Positions 24,945-34,889 are shown, numbered from the stretch's first letter. The stretch: DNA of 59,866 nt from Streptomyces sp. OR43 (GCF_008042275.1 NZ_RDBK01000008.1:422438-482303), one strand, 5' to 3'. Notes: generated by a model not told the origin, from the letters alone. A program made the numbers and translations.

Positions 24945-26486
24945 CTACTCCTCGTCGTCCAGCCAGCCCATGGTCCGTTCCACGGCCTTGAGCCAGCTCT
25001 TGTACTCGCGGTCGCGGGTGTCCGCGTCCATGCGGGGGGTCCACTCGGCGGCCCGACGCCAGTTGGCGCGCAGCGCGTCGGTGTCGGGCCAGAAGCCGAC
25101 GGCCAGGCCGGCGGCGTAGGCGGCGCCGAGGCAGGTGGTCTCGGCGACCATGGGCCGCACCACGGGTGCGTCCAGGAAGTCGGCGAGCGTCTGCATCAGC
25201 AGGTTGTTGGAGGTCATGCCGCCGTCGACCTTGAGCGCGGTCAGCTCGACGCCGGAGTCCTTGGTCATCGCGTCGCTGATCTCGCGGGTCTGCCAGGCGG
25301 TCGCCTCCAGCACGGCACGGGCGATGTGCGCCTTGGTGACGTAGCGGGTGAGACCGGCGATGACACCGCGGGCGTCGGGGCGCCAGTACGGGGCGAACAG
25401 TCCGGAGAACGCCGGGACGAAGTACGCGCCGCCGTTGTCCTCGACCGACGAGGCCAGGGTCTCGATCTCGGCCGCGGACTGGATCAGGCCCATCTGGTCG
25501 CGCATCCACTGCACCAGCGAACCGGTGACGGCGATCGAGCCCTCCAGGGCGTAGACCGGCTTCTCGTCGCCGATCCGGTAGCCGACCGTGGTCAGCAGCC
25601 CGTTGTAGGAGTTGACGGGCGTCTCGCCGGTGTTCATCAGCATGAAGGTGCCGGTGCCGTACGTGGACTTGGCCTCGCCCTCGGCGAAACACGTCTGGCC
25701 GAACAGCGCGGCCTGCTGGTCGCCGAGCGCGGAGGCGACCGGCACGCCGTCGAGCACACCGCCCTTGGCGTTGCCGTAGACCTCGGCCGAGGAACGGATC
25801 TCGGGCAGCAGGGCCGCCGGGATGTCCATGGAGGAGAGGATCTTCTCGTCCCACTCCATGCGGTGCAGATTCATCAGCAGCGTGCGCGAGGCGTTGGTGA
25901 CGTCCGTGACGTGGACGCCGCCGTCGGTGCCGCCGGTCAGGTTCCAGATGACCCAGGAGTCCATGGTGCCGAAGAGGATGTCGCCGCGCTCGGCGCGCTC
26001 GCGCAGCCCCTCGACGTTGTCGAGCAGCCAGCGGACCTTGGGACCGGCGAAGTACGAGGCGAGCGGCAGACCGGTCTCGCGGCGGAAGCGGTCCTGGCCC
26101 ACGTTGCGGCCGAGCTCCTTGCAGAGCGCGTCGGTGCGGGTGTCCTGCCAGACGAGGGCGTTGTGGACGGGCTCACCGGTGTGCTTGTCCCAGAGCAGCG
26201 TGGTCTCGCGCTGGTTGGTGATGCCGATCGCCTTCACGTCGGCGGCGGTGATGCCGGCCTTGACGATGGCGCTCGCCACAACCTCCTGGACGTTCTCCCA
26301 GATCTCGGTCGCGTCGTGCTCGACCCAGCCCGGCTTCGGGAAGATCTGCTCGTGCTCCTTCTGGTCGACGGAGACGATCCGGCCGTCCTTGTCGAAGACG
26401 ATGCAGCGGCTGGAGGTGGTGCCCTGGTCGATGGCCGCGATGAACGGCCCGGTGCCGTGGGTGCCGGTGGTGTGTGCGTCGGTCAC
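24945..26486 (-). CDS. glpK: Glycerol kinase (gylA)
   Basis: ATP-dependent glycerol kinase, FGGY family, 513 residues, making sn-glycerol 3-phosphate. Features: N-terminal phosphate loop [18 protein letters not shown], substrate region [14 protein letters not shown], second domain [19 protein letters not shown] and adenine-binding [24 protein letters not shown]. The start GTG 26486 (VTDAHTTG...) is preceded on the minus strand by CGGGAG; an upstream in-frame ATG would add a His-rich unconserved leader. It lies 56 nt after glpF in the glycerol operon. A glp operon kinase of this type is induced by glycerol through GylR. Confidence 0.95.
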   Translation of the reverse strand: MTDAHTTGTHGTGPFIAAIDQGTTSSRCIVFDKDGRIVSVDQKEHEQIFPKPGWVEHDATEIWENVQEVVASAIVKAGITAADVKAIGITNQRETTLLWDKHTGEPVHNALVWQDTRTDALCKELGRNVGQDRFRRETGLPLASYFAGPKVRWLLDNVEGLRERAERGDILFGTMDSWVIWNLTGGTDGGVHVTDVTNASRTLLMNLHRMEWDEKILSSMDIPAALLPEIRSSAEVYGNAKGGVLDGVPVASALGDQQAALFGQTCFAEGEAKSTYGTGTFMLMNTGETPVNSYNGLLTTVGYRIGDEKPVYALEGSIAVTGSLVQWMRDQMGLIQSAAEIETLASSVEDNGGAYFVPAFSGLFAPYWRPDARGVIAGLTRYVTKAHIARAVLEATAWQTREISDAMTKDSGVELTALKVDGGMTSNNLLMQTLADFLDAPVVRPMVAETTCLGAAYAAGLAVGFWPDTDALRANWRRAAEWTPRMDADTRDREYKSWLKAVERTMGWLDDEE

Positions 26487-26542
26487 GGTGTGCTCCCGGA
26501 GGTCTGTGTGGTCGTGGGGGTGGCGGCTGTGGGCCCTGCGGC

Positions 26543-27334
26543 TCACGCGAAGGCGAGGTTGTAGAGCCCGCCGGCGAGCGCGCCGCCGACGAGCGGTCCG
26601 ACGACGGGGATCCAGGCGTAGCCCCAGTCGGATCCGCCCTTGTTCGGCAGCGGAAGCAGCGCGTGCACGATACGCGGACCGAGGTCGCGAACCGGGTTGA
26701 TCGCGTAGCCCGTCGGGCCGCCGAGCGAGAGGCCGATGGAGACGACCACCAGGGCGGTGATCAGGGCGCCGAGCGTGCCGATCCCGTTGCCGTCGTTGTT
26801 GAGGCCCTGCGTGAGGATCGCCAGGACCAGCACGAGCGTGGCGATGATCTCGGTGACGACGTTCTGCACGGCGTTACGGATCTCGGGACCCGTCGTGAAG
26901 ATGCCGAGCACGGGTCCGGCCTTGGGGGCCGCGGCCTTGTCGACCATGCCCTCCTCACCCGAATGGGCGCCGAGGATCTCCGGATCGGTGAGATGGGCCC
27001 GGAACTGTCCGTAGTAGACCAGCCAGACCAGCACCGCGCCGATCATCGCGCCGAACAGTTCGGAGGCGAGGTAGAGCGGTACGTCGCTCCACTTGGTGCC
27101 GCCCTCGATCGCCAGGCCGATGGTGACCGCCGGGTTGAGGTGCGCTCCGGATACGCCGCCGACCATGTACGCGCCGGTCAGCACCGCGAAACCCCACCCG
27201 AAGGTGACGGCGAGCCAGCCGGCGTTCTGCGCCTTCGAGCGCTTGAGCGTGACGGCGGCACAGACACCGCCGCCGAGCAGGATGAGTACGGCGGTACCGA
27301 TGGTCTCGCCGATGAAGATGTCGGAGCTGGACAC
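26543..27334 (-). CDS. glpF: Glycerol uptake facilitator (gylC)
   Basis: Aquaglyceroporin (MIP family), 263 residues, about six membrane helices plus two half-helices. The pore motifs are HLNPAVT (canonical NPA) and INPVRD, in which Ala of the second NPA is Val; the Arg-Asp pair of the selectivity filter is kept. It allows passive glycerol entry, trapped by GlpK. The start GTG 27334 has AAAGGAG upstream on the minus strand. It is the first gene of the operon; the 239-nt upstream region carries a candidate GylR operator at 27459-27473. Confidence 0.93.
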   Translation of the reverse strand: MSSSDIFIGETIGTAVLILLGGGVCAAVTLKRSKAQNAGWLAVTFGWGFAVLTGAYMVGGVSGAHLNPAVTIGLAIEGGTKWSDVPLYLASELFGAMIGAVLVWLVYYGQFRAHLTDPEILGAHSGEEGMVDKAAAPKAGPVLGIFTTGPEIRNAVQNVVTEIIATLVLVLAILTQGLNNDGNGIGTLGALITALVVVSIGLSLGGPTGYAINPVRDLGPRIVHALLPLPNKGGSDWGYAWIPVVGPLVGGALAGGLYNLAFA

Positions 27335-27458
27335 CCGCGACTCCTTTGTCCTTCGTCCAGGGAAGCCGAACCCCGGGTCCCTCCGGTGGTCCGCGCCCTC
27401 ATGTGAGGGCGTTGCCGGCCTTGGCTCTGTCACACCCTAACGCGTATTTCCGTTAGGC

Positions 27459-27473
27459 GTTCGACAATGCCGA
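27459..27473. promoter_or_regulatory. Candidate GylR operator upstream of glpF
   Basis: GTTCGACAATGCCGA, matching 14 of 15 positions with GTTCGACAATGCTGA at 28360-28374 upstream of gylR. No other copy was noticed. Confidence 0.6.
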
Positions 27474-27573
27474 CCGGTGAACGGCAGTGTTTCCCCCAGG
27501 TGAATGAGGCGTCAAGGGTTGTGTGTTCTATAACTCGATCGTTACCGGTGACTCGGATGATCGCGCACGGGGC

Positions 27574-28338
27574 TCAGAAGCGCCTGGCGCCCAGATCCCG
27601 GGAGACCGCGCGGGCGCAGTCCCGTACCGCCGCCACCAGCTCCGGCCGCAGCTCGCCGCCCGCGCACACCCGTTCCACCGCGCCGGTCACGGCCACGGCT
27701 CCCACCGGCATCCGGCGCCGGTCGTGGATGGGCGCGGCCACCGCGGCCACGCCCTCCCAGGTCTCCTCCACGTCGGCCGCCCAGCCGCGCGCGCGGATCA
27801 GGTCGAGCATCGACTCGAACTCCTCCGGGTCGGTGACCGTGCGGGGCGTGAAGGGCTGTCTCTCCGCTTCCAGGGCCTCCGTGTGGGCCACCGGGTCATA
27901 GGCCGAAAGGACCTTGCCCAGGGCCGTGGAATGCAGTGGCTGCATGGCCCCGACCTCCAGCACCTGGCGGCTGTCGTCGGGCCGGAAGACGTGGTGGACG
28001 ATCAGGACCCCCTGCTGGTGCAGCACGCCCAGGTGGGTGCTCTCGCCGCTGGAGCGGGCCAGGTCGTCCGTCCAGACCAGTGCGCGGGCCCGCAGCTCGT
28101 GGACGTCCAGATAGCTGTTGCCCAGGCGCAGCAGCTCGGCCCCCAGCTGGTAGCGCCCGGACGCCGCGTCCTGCTCGACGAAGCCCTCGTGCTGGAGGGT
28201 GCGCAGGATCCCGTGCGCGGTGCCCTTGGCCAGGCCGAGGGAGGAGGCGATGTCGGACAGTCCCAGCCGCCGCTCGCCGCCCGCGAGCAGGCGCAGCATC
28301 GCCGCCGCCCGCTCCAGCGACTGGATGTTCTTGGCCAT
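27574..28338 (-). CDS. gylR: Glycerol operon regulator GylR (IclR family)
   Basis: IclR-type repressor of 254 residues. The N-terminal winged helix (IQSLERAAAMLRLLAGGERRLGLSDIASSLGLAKGTAHGILRTL) and C-terminal effector domain (ELRARALVWTDDLARSSGESTHLGVLHQQGVLIVHHV, HSTALGKVLSAY) closely match my memory of S. coelicolor GylR. GylR represses the gyl operon and itself, and is relieved by glycerol or glycerol 3-phosphate. The start ATG 28338 (MAKNIQSLERA) follows GGAGGAG. It lies upstream of glpF in the same orientation, with a promoter region between them. Confidence 0.94.
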   Translation of the reverse strand: MAKNIQSLERAAAMLRLLAGGERRLGLSDIASSLGLAKGTAHGILRTLQHEGFVEQDAASGRYQLGAELLRLGNSYLDVHELRARALVWTDDLARSSGESTHLGVLHQQGVLIVHHVFRPDDSRQVLEVGAMQPLHSTALGKVLSAYDPVAHTEALEAERQPFTPRTVTDPEEFESMLDLIRARGWAADVEETWEGVAAVAAPIHDRRRMPVGAVAVTGAVERVCAGGELRPELVAAVRDCARAVSRDLGARRF

Positions 28339-28359
28339 CGCGCCGTACTCCTCCACCTT

Positions 28360-28396
28360 GTTCGACAATGCTGAACACTATCGGTCGATGCCGACC
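28360..28396. promoter_or_regulatory. Candidate GylR autoregulatory operators
   Basis: GTTCGACAATGCTGAAC (28360-28376, partial dyad GTTC...GAAC) is followed by the dyad GGTCG-ATGC-CGACC (28383-28396). The first shares 14 of 15 bases with the site upstream of glpF. Confidence 0.55.
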
Positions 28397-28577
28397 CATG
28401 CTCGATCGCAAGGGAATTCTGCGGCACTCCGACACCCCGGGACGACCGCCTGAACAGCATGCGGTCCGATTCGTGGGACAGAGTGACGGCCCGGGACGCC
28501 GCCCGGCTACCCTGGCCGGGTGCGCCTTCCGCCGAAGCCGCAAAGCCGACAGCCGTCGCATCCCAGGGAGTACATCC

Positions 28578-31500
28578 ATGGCCTCGTCGCCGACCCCTTC
28601 CGCCGACAGCCGGAACCGAGCCGCAGCCCTCCGTGAGGCGCTCGCCACCCGAGTCGTGGTGGCCGACGGTGCCATGGGCACCATGCTCCAGGCACAGGAC
28701 CCCACGCTCGAGGACTTCGAGAACCTCGAAGGCTGCAACGAGATCCTGAACCTCACGCGCCCCGACATCGTGCGCTCGGTGCACGAGGAGTACTTCGCCG
28801 TCGGCGTGGACTGCGTGGAGACGAACACCTTCGGCGCGAACCACTCGGCTGCGAACGAGTACGAGATCGCCGACCGGATCGTGGAGCTGTCCGAGGCGGG
28901 CGCCCGCATCGCCCGCGAGGTCGCCGACGAGTTCACCGCGAAGGACGGCCGGCAGCGCTGGGTCCTCGGCTCGGTGGGTCCCGGCACCAAGCTGCCCTCG
29001 CTCGGCCACATCGCGTACGACGTGCTGCGGGACGGCTACCAGCAGAACGCCGAGGGCCTGCTCGCCGGCGGCGCGGACGCCCTGATCGTGGAGACCACGC
29101 AGGACCTGCTGCAGACCAAGTCCAGCCTCATCGGCGCACGCCGGGCGATGGACGCCCTGGGCCTCGACGTGCCGCTGATCTGCTCGCTCGCCTTCGAGAC
29201 GACCGGCGTCATGCTGCTCGGCTCGGAGATCGGCGCCGCGCTGACCGCGCTGGAGCCGCTGGGTATCGACCTGATCGGGCTGAACTGCTCGACGGGCCCG
29301 GCCGAGATGAGCGAGCACCTGCGCTATCTGGCCCAGCACTCGCGCACCCCGCTGATGTGCATGCCGAACGCGGGCCTGCCCGTGCTGACCAAGGACGGCG
29401 CGCACTTCCCGCTCGACCCCGAGGGGCTGGCGGACGCGCAGGAAACCTTCGTCACCGACTACGGCCTGTCCCTGGTCGGCGGCTGCTGCGGTACGACGCC
29501 CGAACACCTGCGCCAGGTCGTCGAGCGGTCCCGCGCCCTGACCCCCGCGGTCCGCGACCCCCGCCCCGAGCCCGGCGCCGCCTCGCTCTACCAGACCGTG
29601 CCGTTCCGCCAGGACACGTCGTACCTCGCGATCGGTGAGCGTACGAACGCCAACGGGTCGAAGAAGTTCCGCGAGGCCATGCTGGAGGCCCGCTGGGACG
29701 ACTGCGTGGAGATGGCCCGCGACCAGATCCGCGAGGGCGCGCACATGCTCGACCTCTGCGTGGACTACGTCGGCCGCGACGGTGTCGCCGACATGAAGGA
29801 GCTGGCCGGACGGTTCGCCACGGCCTCCACCCTGCCGATCGTGCTGGACTCCACCGAGCTGCCCGTGCTGCGGGCCGGCCTGGAGAAGCTCGGCGGGCGC
29901 GCGGTCCTGAACTCGGTGAACTACGAGGACGGCGACGGTCCCGAGTCGCGCTTCGTCCAGGTCACCCGGCTGGCCGCCGAGCACGGTGCCGCGCTGATCG
30001 CCCTGACGATCGACGAGGAGGGCCAGGCCCGCACCGCCGAGCACAAGGTCGCCATCGCGGAGCGGCTGATCGAGGACCTCACCGGCAACTGGGGCATCAG
30101 CGAGTCGGACATCCTCATCGACTGCCTGACCTTCACCATCTGTACCGGGCAGGAGGAGTCCCGCAAGGACGGCATCGCCACCATCGAGGCGATCCGCGAG
30201 CTGAAGAAGCGCCACCCCGACGTCCAGACGACACTGGGCCTGTCGAACATCTCCTTCGGCCTCAACCCGGCCGCCCGCGTCGTCCTGAACTCCGTCTTCC
30301 TCGACGAGTGCGTCAAGGCCGGTCTGGACTCCGCGATCGTGCACGCCTCGAAGATCCTTCCGATCGCGCGCCTGGACGAGGAGCAGGTCAAGGTCGCCCA
30401 CGACCTGGTCTACGACCGCCGCGCCGAGGGCTACGACCCCCTCCAGAAGCTCATGGAGCTCTTCGAGGGCGTCAACATGAAGTCGATGAAGGAGGGCAAG
30501 GCCGAGGAACTCCTCGCCCTGCCGCTGGACGAGCGCCTCCAGCGCCGGATCATCGACGGCGAGAAGAAGGGCCTGGAGGCCGACCTCGACGAGGCCCTGC
30601 GGACCCGGCCGGCTCTGGACATCGTCAACGACACCCTGCTGGAAGGCATGAAGGTCGTCGGCGAGCTCTTCGGCTCCGGCCAGATGCAGCTGCCGTTCGT
30701 GCTCCAGTCCGCCGAGGTCATGAAGGCCGCGGTGGCCCACCTGGAACCGCACATGGAGAAGTCCGACGCCGAGGGCAAGGGCACCATCGTGCTGGCCACC
30801 GTCCGCGGTGACGTCCACGACATCGGCAAGAACCTCGTCGACATCATCCTGTCCAACAACGGCTACAACGTCGTCAACATCGGCATCAAGCAGCCCGTCT
30901 CCGCGATCCTGGAAGCCGCCGACGAGCACAAGGCCGACGTCATCGGGATGTCGGGCCTCCTGGTCAAGTCCACCGTGATCATGAAGGAGAACCTCCAGGA
31001 GCTCAACCAGCGCAAGCTGGCGGCCGAGTACCCCGTCATCCTGGGCGGCGCCGCCCTGACCCGCGCCTACGTCGAACAGGACCTCCACGAGATCTACGAG
31101 GGCGAGGTCCGCTACGCCCGGGACGCCTTCGAGGGGCTGCGCCTGATGGACGCGCTCATCGGGGTCAAGCGCGGCGTTCCGGGCGCCGTCCTCCCCGAGC
31201 TGAAGCAGCGCCGTGTGCCCAAGCGCGACACGGCCGTGCTGGAGGTCGAGGAGCCGGAGGAGGGCGTGCGTTCCGACGTCGCCGTCGACAACCCCGTCCC
31301 CACCCCGCCGTTCTGGGGCAGCCGCGTCGTCAAGGGCATCCAGCTCAAGGAGTACGCCTCCTGGCTCGACGAGGGCGCCCTCTTCAAGGGCCAGTGGGGC
31401 CTCAAGCAGGCCAGGGCCGGCGACGGACCGACGTACGAGGAACTGGTCGAGACCGAGGGACGCCCGCACCTGCGCGGCTGGCTCGACAAGCTCCACACCG

Positions 31501-32090
31501 AGAACCTGCTCGAAGCCGCCGTCGTCTACGGCTACTACCCCTGCGTCTCCAAGGGCGACGACCTGATCCTGCTCCACGAGGACGGCTCCGAGCGCACCCG
31601 TTTCACCTTCCCGCGCCAGCGCCGCGGCCGCCGTCTGTGTCTCGCGGACTTCTTCCGCCCCGAGGAGTCGGGCGAGACGGACGTCATCGGCCTCCAGGTC
31701 GTCACCGTCGGCTCGAAGATCGGCGGCGAGACCGCCAAGCTCTTCGAAGCCAACTCCTACCGCGACTACCTGGAGCTGCACGGCCTGTCCGTCCAGCTCG
31801 CCGAGGCGCTCGCCGAGTACTGGCACGCCCGGGTCCGCTCCGAGCTCGGCTTCGCGGGCGACGACCCGGCCGACGTCGAGGACATGTTCGCGCTCAAGTA
31901 CCGCGGTGCGCGCTTCTCCCTCGGCTACGGTGCGTGCCCGGACCTGGAGGACCGGGCGAAGATCGCCGACCTGCTCCAGCCCGAGCGGATCGGGGTCCAC
32001 CTGTCGGAGGAGTTCCAGCTCCACCCCGAGCAGTCCACCGACGCGATCGTCATCCACCACCCCGAAGCGAAGTACTTCAACGCGCGGTAA
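28578..32090 (+). CDS. metH: Cobalamin-dependent methionine synthase
   Basis: Full-length MetH of 1170 residues, transferring methyl from 5-methyltetrahydrofolate to homocysteine through cobalamin. Domains in order: homocysteine-binding barrel (zinc ligands C237 in GLNCSTGP, C303 and C304 in GGCCGTTP); pterin-binding barrel (GERTNANGSKKFREAM); the B12 cap and Rossmann domain with D745-V-H-D-I-G750, where H747 is the cobalt ligand; and a C-terminal SAM-dependent reactivation domain (GYGACPDLEDRAKIADLL). ATG 28578 follows AGGGAG at 28565-28570. The upstream 240 nt show no cobalamin-riboswitch B12 box, only a CCCGGC/GCCGGG hairpin near 28500-28520. Confidence 0.96.
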   Translation: MASSPTPSADSRNRAAALREALATRVVVADGAMGTMLQAQDPTLEDFENLEGCNEILNLTRPDIVRSVHEEYFAVGVDCVETNTFGANHSAANEYEIADRIVELSEAGARIAREVADEFTAKDGRQRWVLGSVGPGTKLPSLGHIAYDVLRDGYQQNAEGLLAGGADALIVETTQDLLQTKSSLIGARRAMDALGLDVPLICSLAFETTGVMLLGSEIGAALTALEPLGIDLIGLNCSTGPAEMSEHLRYLAQHSRTPLMCMPNAGLPVLTKDGAHFPLDPEGLADAQETFVTDYGLSLVGGCCGTTPEHLRQVVERSRALTPAVRDPRPEPGAASLYQTVPFRQDTSYLAIGERTNANGSKKFREAMLEARWDDCVEMARDQIREGAHMLDLCVDYVGRDGVADMKELAGRFATASTLPIVLDSTELPVLRAGLEKLGGRAVLNSVNYEDGDGPESRFVQVTRLAAEHGAALIALTIDEEGQARTAEHKVAIAERLIEDLTGNWGISESDILIDCLTFTICTGQEESRKDGIATIEAIRELKKRHPDVQTTLGLSNISFGLNPAARVVLNSVFLDECVKAGLDSAIVHASKILPIARLDEEQVKVAHDLVYDRRAEGYDPLQKLMELFEGVNMKSMKEGKAEELLALPLDERLQRRIIDGEKKGLEADLDEALRTRPALDIVNDTLLEGMKVVGELFGSGQMQLPFVLQSAEVMKAAVAHLEPHMEKSDAEGKGTIVLATVRGDVHDIGKNLVDIILSNNGYNVVNIGIKQPVSAILEAADEHKADVIGMSGLLVKSTVIMKENLQELNQRKLAAEYPVILGGAALTRAYVEQDLHEIYEGEVRYARDAFEGLRLMDALIGVKRGVPGAVLPELKQRRVPKRDTAVLEVEEPEEGVRSDVAVDNPVPTPPFWGSRVVKGIQLKEYASWLDEGALFKGQWGLKQARAGDGPTYEELVETEGRPHLRGWLDKLHTENLLEAAVVYGYYPCVSKGDDLILLHEDGSERTRFTFPRQRRGRRLCLADFFRPEESGETDVIGLQVVTVGSKIGGETAKLFEANSYRDYLELHGLSVQLAEALAEYWHARVRSELGFAGDDPADVEDMFALKYRGARFSLGYGACPDLEDRAKIADLLQPERIGVHLSEEFQLHPEQSTDAIVIHHPEAKYFNAR

Positions 32091-32126
32091 GGCTCCGTTC
32101 GACGCGCGGTAGCAGCACGAGTCGTA

Positions 32127-32143
32127 CACTGGTCGGTCCAGTG
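32127..32143. promoter_or_regulatory. Dyad CACTGG-N5-CCAGTG between metH and the HAD gene
   Basis: Perfect 6-bp arms with a TCGGT spacer, just before the metH terminator. It could be an operator for the HAD gene or part of the terminator structure. Confidence 0.35.
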
Positions 32144-32144
32144 C

Positions 32145-32181
32145 AGGCCGGTCGCCCTCCTCCGGGAAAGGCGGCCGGCCT
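32145..32181 (+). terminator. Terminator after metH
   Basis: A 12-bp stem with one G-T wobble (32145-32156 with 32170-32181), followed by TTCTCG. It lies upstream of the HAD gene start at 32209. Confidence 0.6.
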
Positions 32182-32208
32182 TCTCGTCCCTCATGGAAGG
32201 TGTGCCGG

Positions 32209-32910
32209 ATGACCAGTACGATCCCCGCGTCCCCGACCCGAACGGCCGAGGGTGGCGCCCTGCAGGCCGTCCTCCTCGACATGGACGGCACCCTGGTCGA
32301 CACCGAGGGCTTCTGGTGGGACGCCGAGGTGTCGGTCTTCGCCGATCTGGGGTACCGGCTGGACGAGGCGTGGAAGGACGTCGTCGTCGGCGGTCCGATG
32401 ACCCGCAGTGCCGGCTACCTCATGGACGTCACCGGGGCGGACGTCACCCTCGACGAACTGACCGTGCTGCTCAACGACCGCTTCGAGAAGCGCATCGCCG
32501 ACGGTGTGCCGCTGATGCCGGGGGCGGCCCGGCTGCTCGCCGAGCTCGCGAGACACGAGGTTCCCACCGCGCTCGTCTCCGCCTCGCACCGCCGGATCAT
32601 CGACCGGGTCCTGGACTCGGTGGGCCGACACCACTTCGCGCTCACCGTCGCGGGCGACGAGGTCACCCGCACGAAGCCACACCCGGAGCCCTACCTCAAG
32701 GCCGCGAGTGGCTTCGGGGCCGACCCCCGGCTCTGTGCCGTCATCGAGGACACCGCGACCGGCGTGGCCGCCGCGGAGGCCGCGGGGTGCCGGGTGGTCG
32801 CCGTGCCGTCCGTGTCGCCGATCGCACCGGCTGCCGGCCGGGTCGTCGTCGGGTCGCTCGAAGAAGTCGATCTCGCGTTTCTCCGGGGCCTGGTCACCGG
32901 AATGCGGTGA
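32209..32910 (+). CDS. HAD-superfamily hydrolase (beta-phosphoglucomutase-like)
   Basis: A 233-residue haloacid-dehalogenase-like phosphatase. Motif I is LLDMDGTLVDTEG (both catalytic Asp), motif II is ALVSASHR, motif III Lys in RTKPHPEPYLKA and motif IV CAVIEDTATGVAAAEAAG. A helical cap lies between motifs I and II, as in the beta-phosphoglucomutase subgroup. The substrate is an unknown phosphosugar or similar metabolite. ATG 32209 with GGAAGG at 32195-32200 was preferred to a GTG nine bases upstream. It is separated from metH by a hairpin, so it may be transcribed alone. The C terminus reads ...FLRGLVTGMR. Confidence 0.88.
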   Translation: MTSTIPASPTRTAEGGALQAVLLDMDGTLVDTEGFWWDAEVSVFADLGYRLDEAWKDVVVGGPMTRSAGYLMDVTGADVTLDELTVLLNDRFEKRIADGVPLMPGAARLLAELARHEVPTALVSASHRRIIDRVLDSVGRHHFALTVAGDEVTRTKPHPEPYLKAASGFGADPRLCAVIEDTATGVAAAEAAGCRVVAVPSVSPIAPAAGRVVVGSLEEVDLAFLRGLVTGMR

Positions 32911-33281
32911 TGCGCACACCGAGAGTGCTTCTGTGAATGAATGGAAAAGCTCTCGCGGAAAGGCGTGCGTTTTATGTCGCGCCGTGGTGTCGAAAAGGCG
33001 GGGACATGTCAATGCCTGGACTGCCCGCCGCGTGACCTTCGTCACTCGTCCCGGGATCGAGGAGTGGCCCGAATCCGCCGGGCCGCCCGCCGGGCGTACC
33101 CAAGTGTCCCGATTCGTGAATGCGTGTACGAATCATTCCGGGGGATACCGGGAGCGGGAAATTTACTCCCCTTTGACTTCCCGGGCGCTCTGATTACCCG
33201 GGACGGGGAACCGGTCCGGGCCCACCTGCGGCTGCTACTAATGTCGTTTTCTCCATGACCGCATGAGGGAGAACGTCCACG
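32911..33281. other. Long AT-richer intergenic region with a Crp-like site
   Basis: A 371-nt gap between the HAD gene and the binding-protein gene, clearly poorer in GC than its surroundings. It contains GTGAC-CTTC-GTCAC (33032-33045), which matches the GTG-N6-GNCAC pattern I recall for S. coelicolor Crp, plus GAAATTTACTCCCC-like AT-rich stretches suited to a promoter. Short open frames here have no convincing start or codon bias. I read it as a complex promoter region for the downstream gene. Confidence 0.5.
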
Positions 33282-34877
33282 ATGAACCGCAAGACTCTGG
33301 TGCTGCCGGCCGTCGTCGGCCTGCTCGCGCCCGTACTCGCCGCCTGCGGCGCGTCGGACGGCGGGAGCGAGGGCAACGGCGCCATCGTTGTCGGCACTAC
33401 GGACCAGTTCGTCGCCTCCGAGGAAGCCCCGGCACCCCTCGACCCCGCCATCGGCTACGAGGCGGGCGTCTGGAACGTGCTGCGGCAGACCGTCCAGACC
33501 CTCATGCACGTGCCCCGGGGCGGCGGCCTGCCGGTGCCCGAGGCGGCCGAGAGCTGCACCTTCACGGACACGGCGAACGAGAGCTACCGCTGCAAGCTGC
33601 GCGCGGGACTCGAATTCGCCGACGGCAGCGCGGTCACCGCCGAGGACGTCAAGTACTCCATCGACCGCGTCGTCCGGATCAAGTCCACCAACGGACCCGT
33701 GTCCCTGCTCAACAACATCGACACCGTCGAGACCAAGGGCGAGCGCGAAGTCATATTCCATCTCCGGACCTCGGACGCGACCTTCCCGTACAAGCTCTCC
33801 ACGCCTCCCGCCGGAATTGTGCAGAAGAGCAAATATCCGGCGGACTCGGCGCGCGACGGTTTCCAGGTGGACGGTTCCGGGCCGTACACCATGAAGCCCG
33901 AAGTGAAGAACGATCAGGTCGTGAAAGTCGTCTTCACCAAGAACCCCCGTTACAAGGGCGACCTGAAGGTGCTGAACGACAAGGTCGAACTCGATCTCTT
34001 CCCCGACGCCACCGCCATGGGAAAGGCGCTCGACGAGAAGAAGATCGACATGATGACCCGGACGATGTCGCCCAAGCAGGCCCAGCAGATGCTGGAAAAG
34101 CCCAAGGACGACGTCAAGCTCACCGAGATGCCCGGCCTCGCGATCAGCTACCTCGGTTTCGACACCGAGGACCCCGCCGTGAAGAACAAGGCGGTCCGCC
34201 AGGCCATGGCCCAGATCATCGACCGCGGTCAGATCGCGAGCGAGGTCTACGGGACGACGGCCGAGCCGCTGTACTCGCTGATCCCGTCCAGCATCACCGG
34301 GCACACCAACTCGTTCTTCAACAAGTACGGCGAGCCCAGCACCACCAAGGCCGCCGCCATCCTGAAGGACGCCAAGATCCGCACACCCGTGAAGTTCACC
34401 CTGCACTACACGACCGACCACTACGGCGAGGCCACCGCCGCCGAGTTCCGGACGCTGAAGAAGCAGTTCAACGACTCCGGGCTGTTCGACATCTCCGTCG
34501 AAGGCACCCCCTGGGCGAAGTACCGCCCGGCCGAGGTGCGCGGCGACTACGCCGCCTACGGCATGGGCTGGTTCCCCGACTTCCCGGACCCGGACAACTA
34601 CACGGCGCCGTTCCTCGACAAGGACAACTTCCTCAACTCGCCCTACCGGTCGACCCTGGCCCAGAAGACCCTGATCCCGCAGTCCCGCCGCGAGGACGAC
34701 CGCAGCGCCGCCACCAGGACCTTCCAGCAGCTCCAGGACATCGTCGCCGAGGACGTCCCCGTCCTCCCGGTCTGGCAGGGCAAGCAGTACGTCGCCTCCC
34801 GCGAGGGACTCACCGGCGTCGAATGGGCGGTCAACTCCTCAGCCGACCTCCAGCTGTGGGAGCTCGGCCGCAGCTGA
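33282..34877 (+). CDS. Solute-binding lipoprotein, peptide/nickel family 5
   Basis: A 531-residue extracellular binding protein of the OppA/DppA family. The lipobox is LAAC near residue 22. Typical features are the AIGYEAGVWNVLRQTVQTLM N-terminal lobe, FADGSAVTAEDVKYSIDRVV, NPRYKGDLKVLNDKVELDLFPD, KNKAVRQAMAQIIDRGQIA and the C-terminal QQLQDIVAEDVPVLPVWQGKQ. It is expected to bind oligopeptides or another small ligand for an ABC importer. No permease or ATPase genes adjoin, so it is an orphan binding protein that must dock to a transporter encoded elsewhere or act as a sensor. GAGGGAGA lies upstream of ATG 33282. Confidence 0.9.
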   Translation: MNRKTLVLPAVVGLLAPVLAACGASDGGSEGNGAIVVGTTDQFVASEEAPAPLDPAIGYEAGVWNVLRQTVQTLMHVPRGGGLPVPEAAESCTFTDTANESYRCKLRAGLEFADGSAVTAEDVKYSIDRVVRIKSTNGPVSLLNNIDTVETKGEREVIFHLRTSDATFPYKLSTPPAGIVQKSKYPADSARDGFQVDGSGPYTMKPEVKNDQVVKVVFTKNPRYKGDLKVLNDKVELDLFPDATAMGKALDEKKIDMMTRTMSPKQAQQMLEKPKDDVKLTEMPGLAISYLGFDTEDPAVKNKAVRQAMAQIIDRGQIASEVYGTTAEPLYSLIPSSITGHTNSFFNKYGEPSTTKAAAILKDAKIRTPVKFTLHYTTDHYGEATAAEFRTLKKQFNDSGLFDISVEGTPWAKYRPAEVRGDYAAYGMGWFPDFPDPDNYTAPFLDKDNFLNSPYRSTLAQKTLIPQSRREDDRSAATRTFQQLQDIVAEDVPVLPVWQGKQYVASREGLTGVEWAVNSSADLQLWELGRS

Positions 34878-34889
34878 CACGCGATGCCG

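Noticed and set aside
23235..26564. A 1109-codon frame opposite glpD and glpK
   Set aside because: Antisense shadow; both genes on the other strand are clearly recognised.
28375..28577. Cobalamin or SAM riboswitch before metH
   Set aside because: No B12 box or conserved riboswitch core is visible; only simple hairpins.
28002..32303. A very long open frame opposite metH
   Set aside because: High-GC codon bias leaves the antisense frame open; metH has full domain content and a good start.
32941..33258. A 105-codon frame in the gap before the binding-protein gene
   Set aside because: No ribosome site, unusual composition, no recognisable motif; better explained as promoter DNA.
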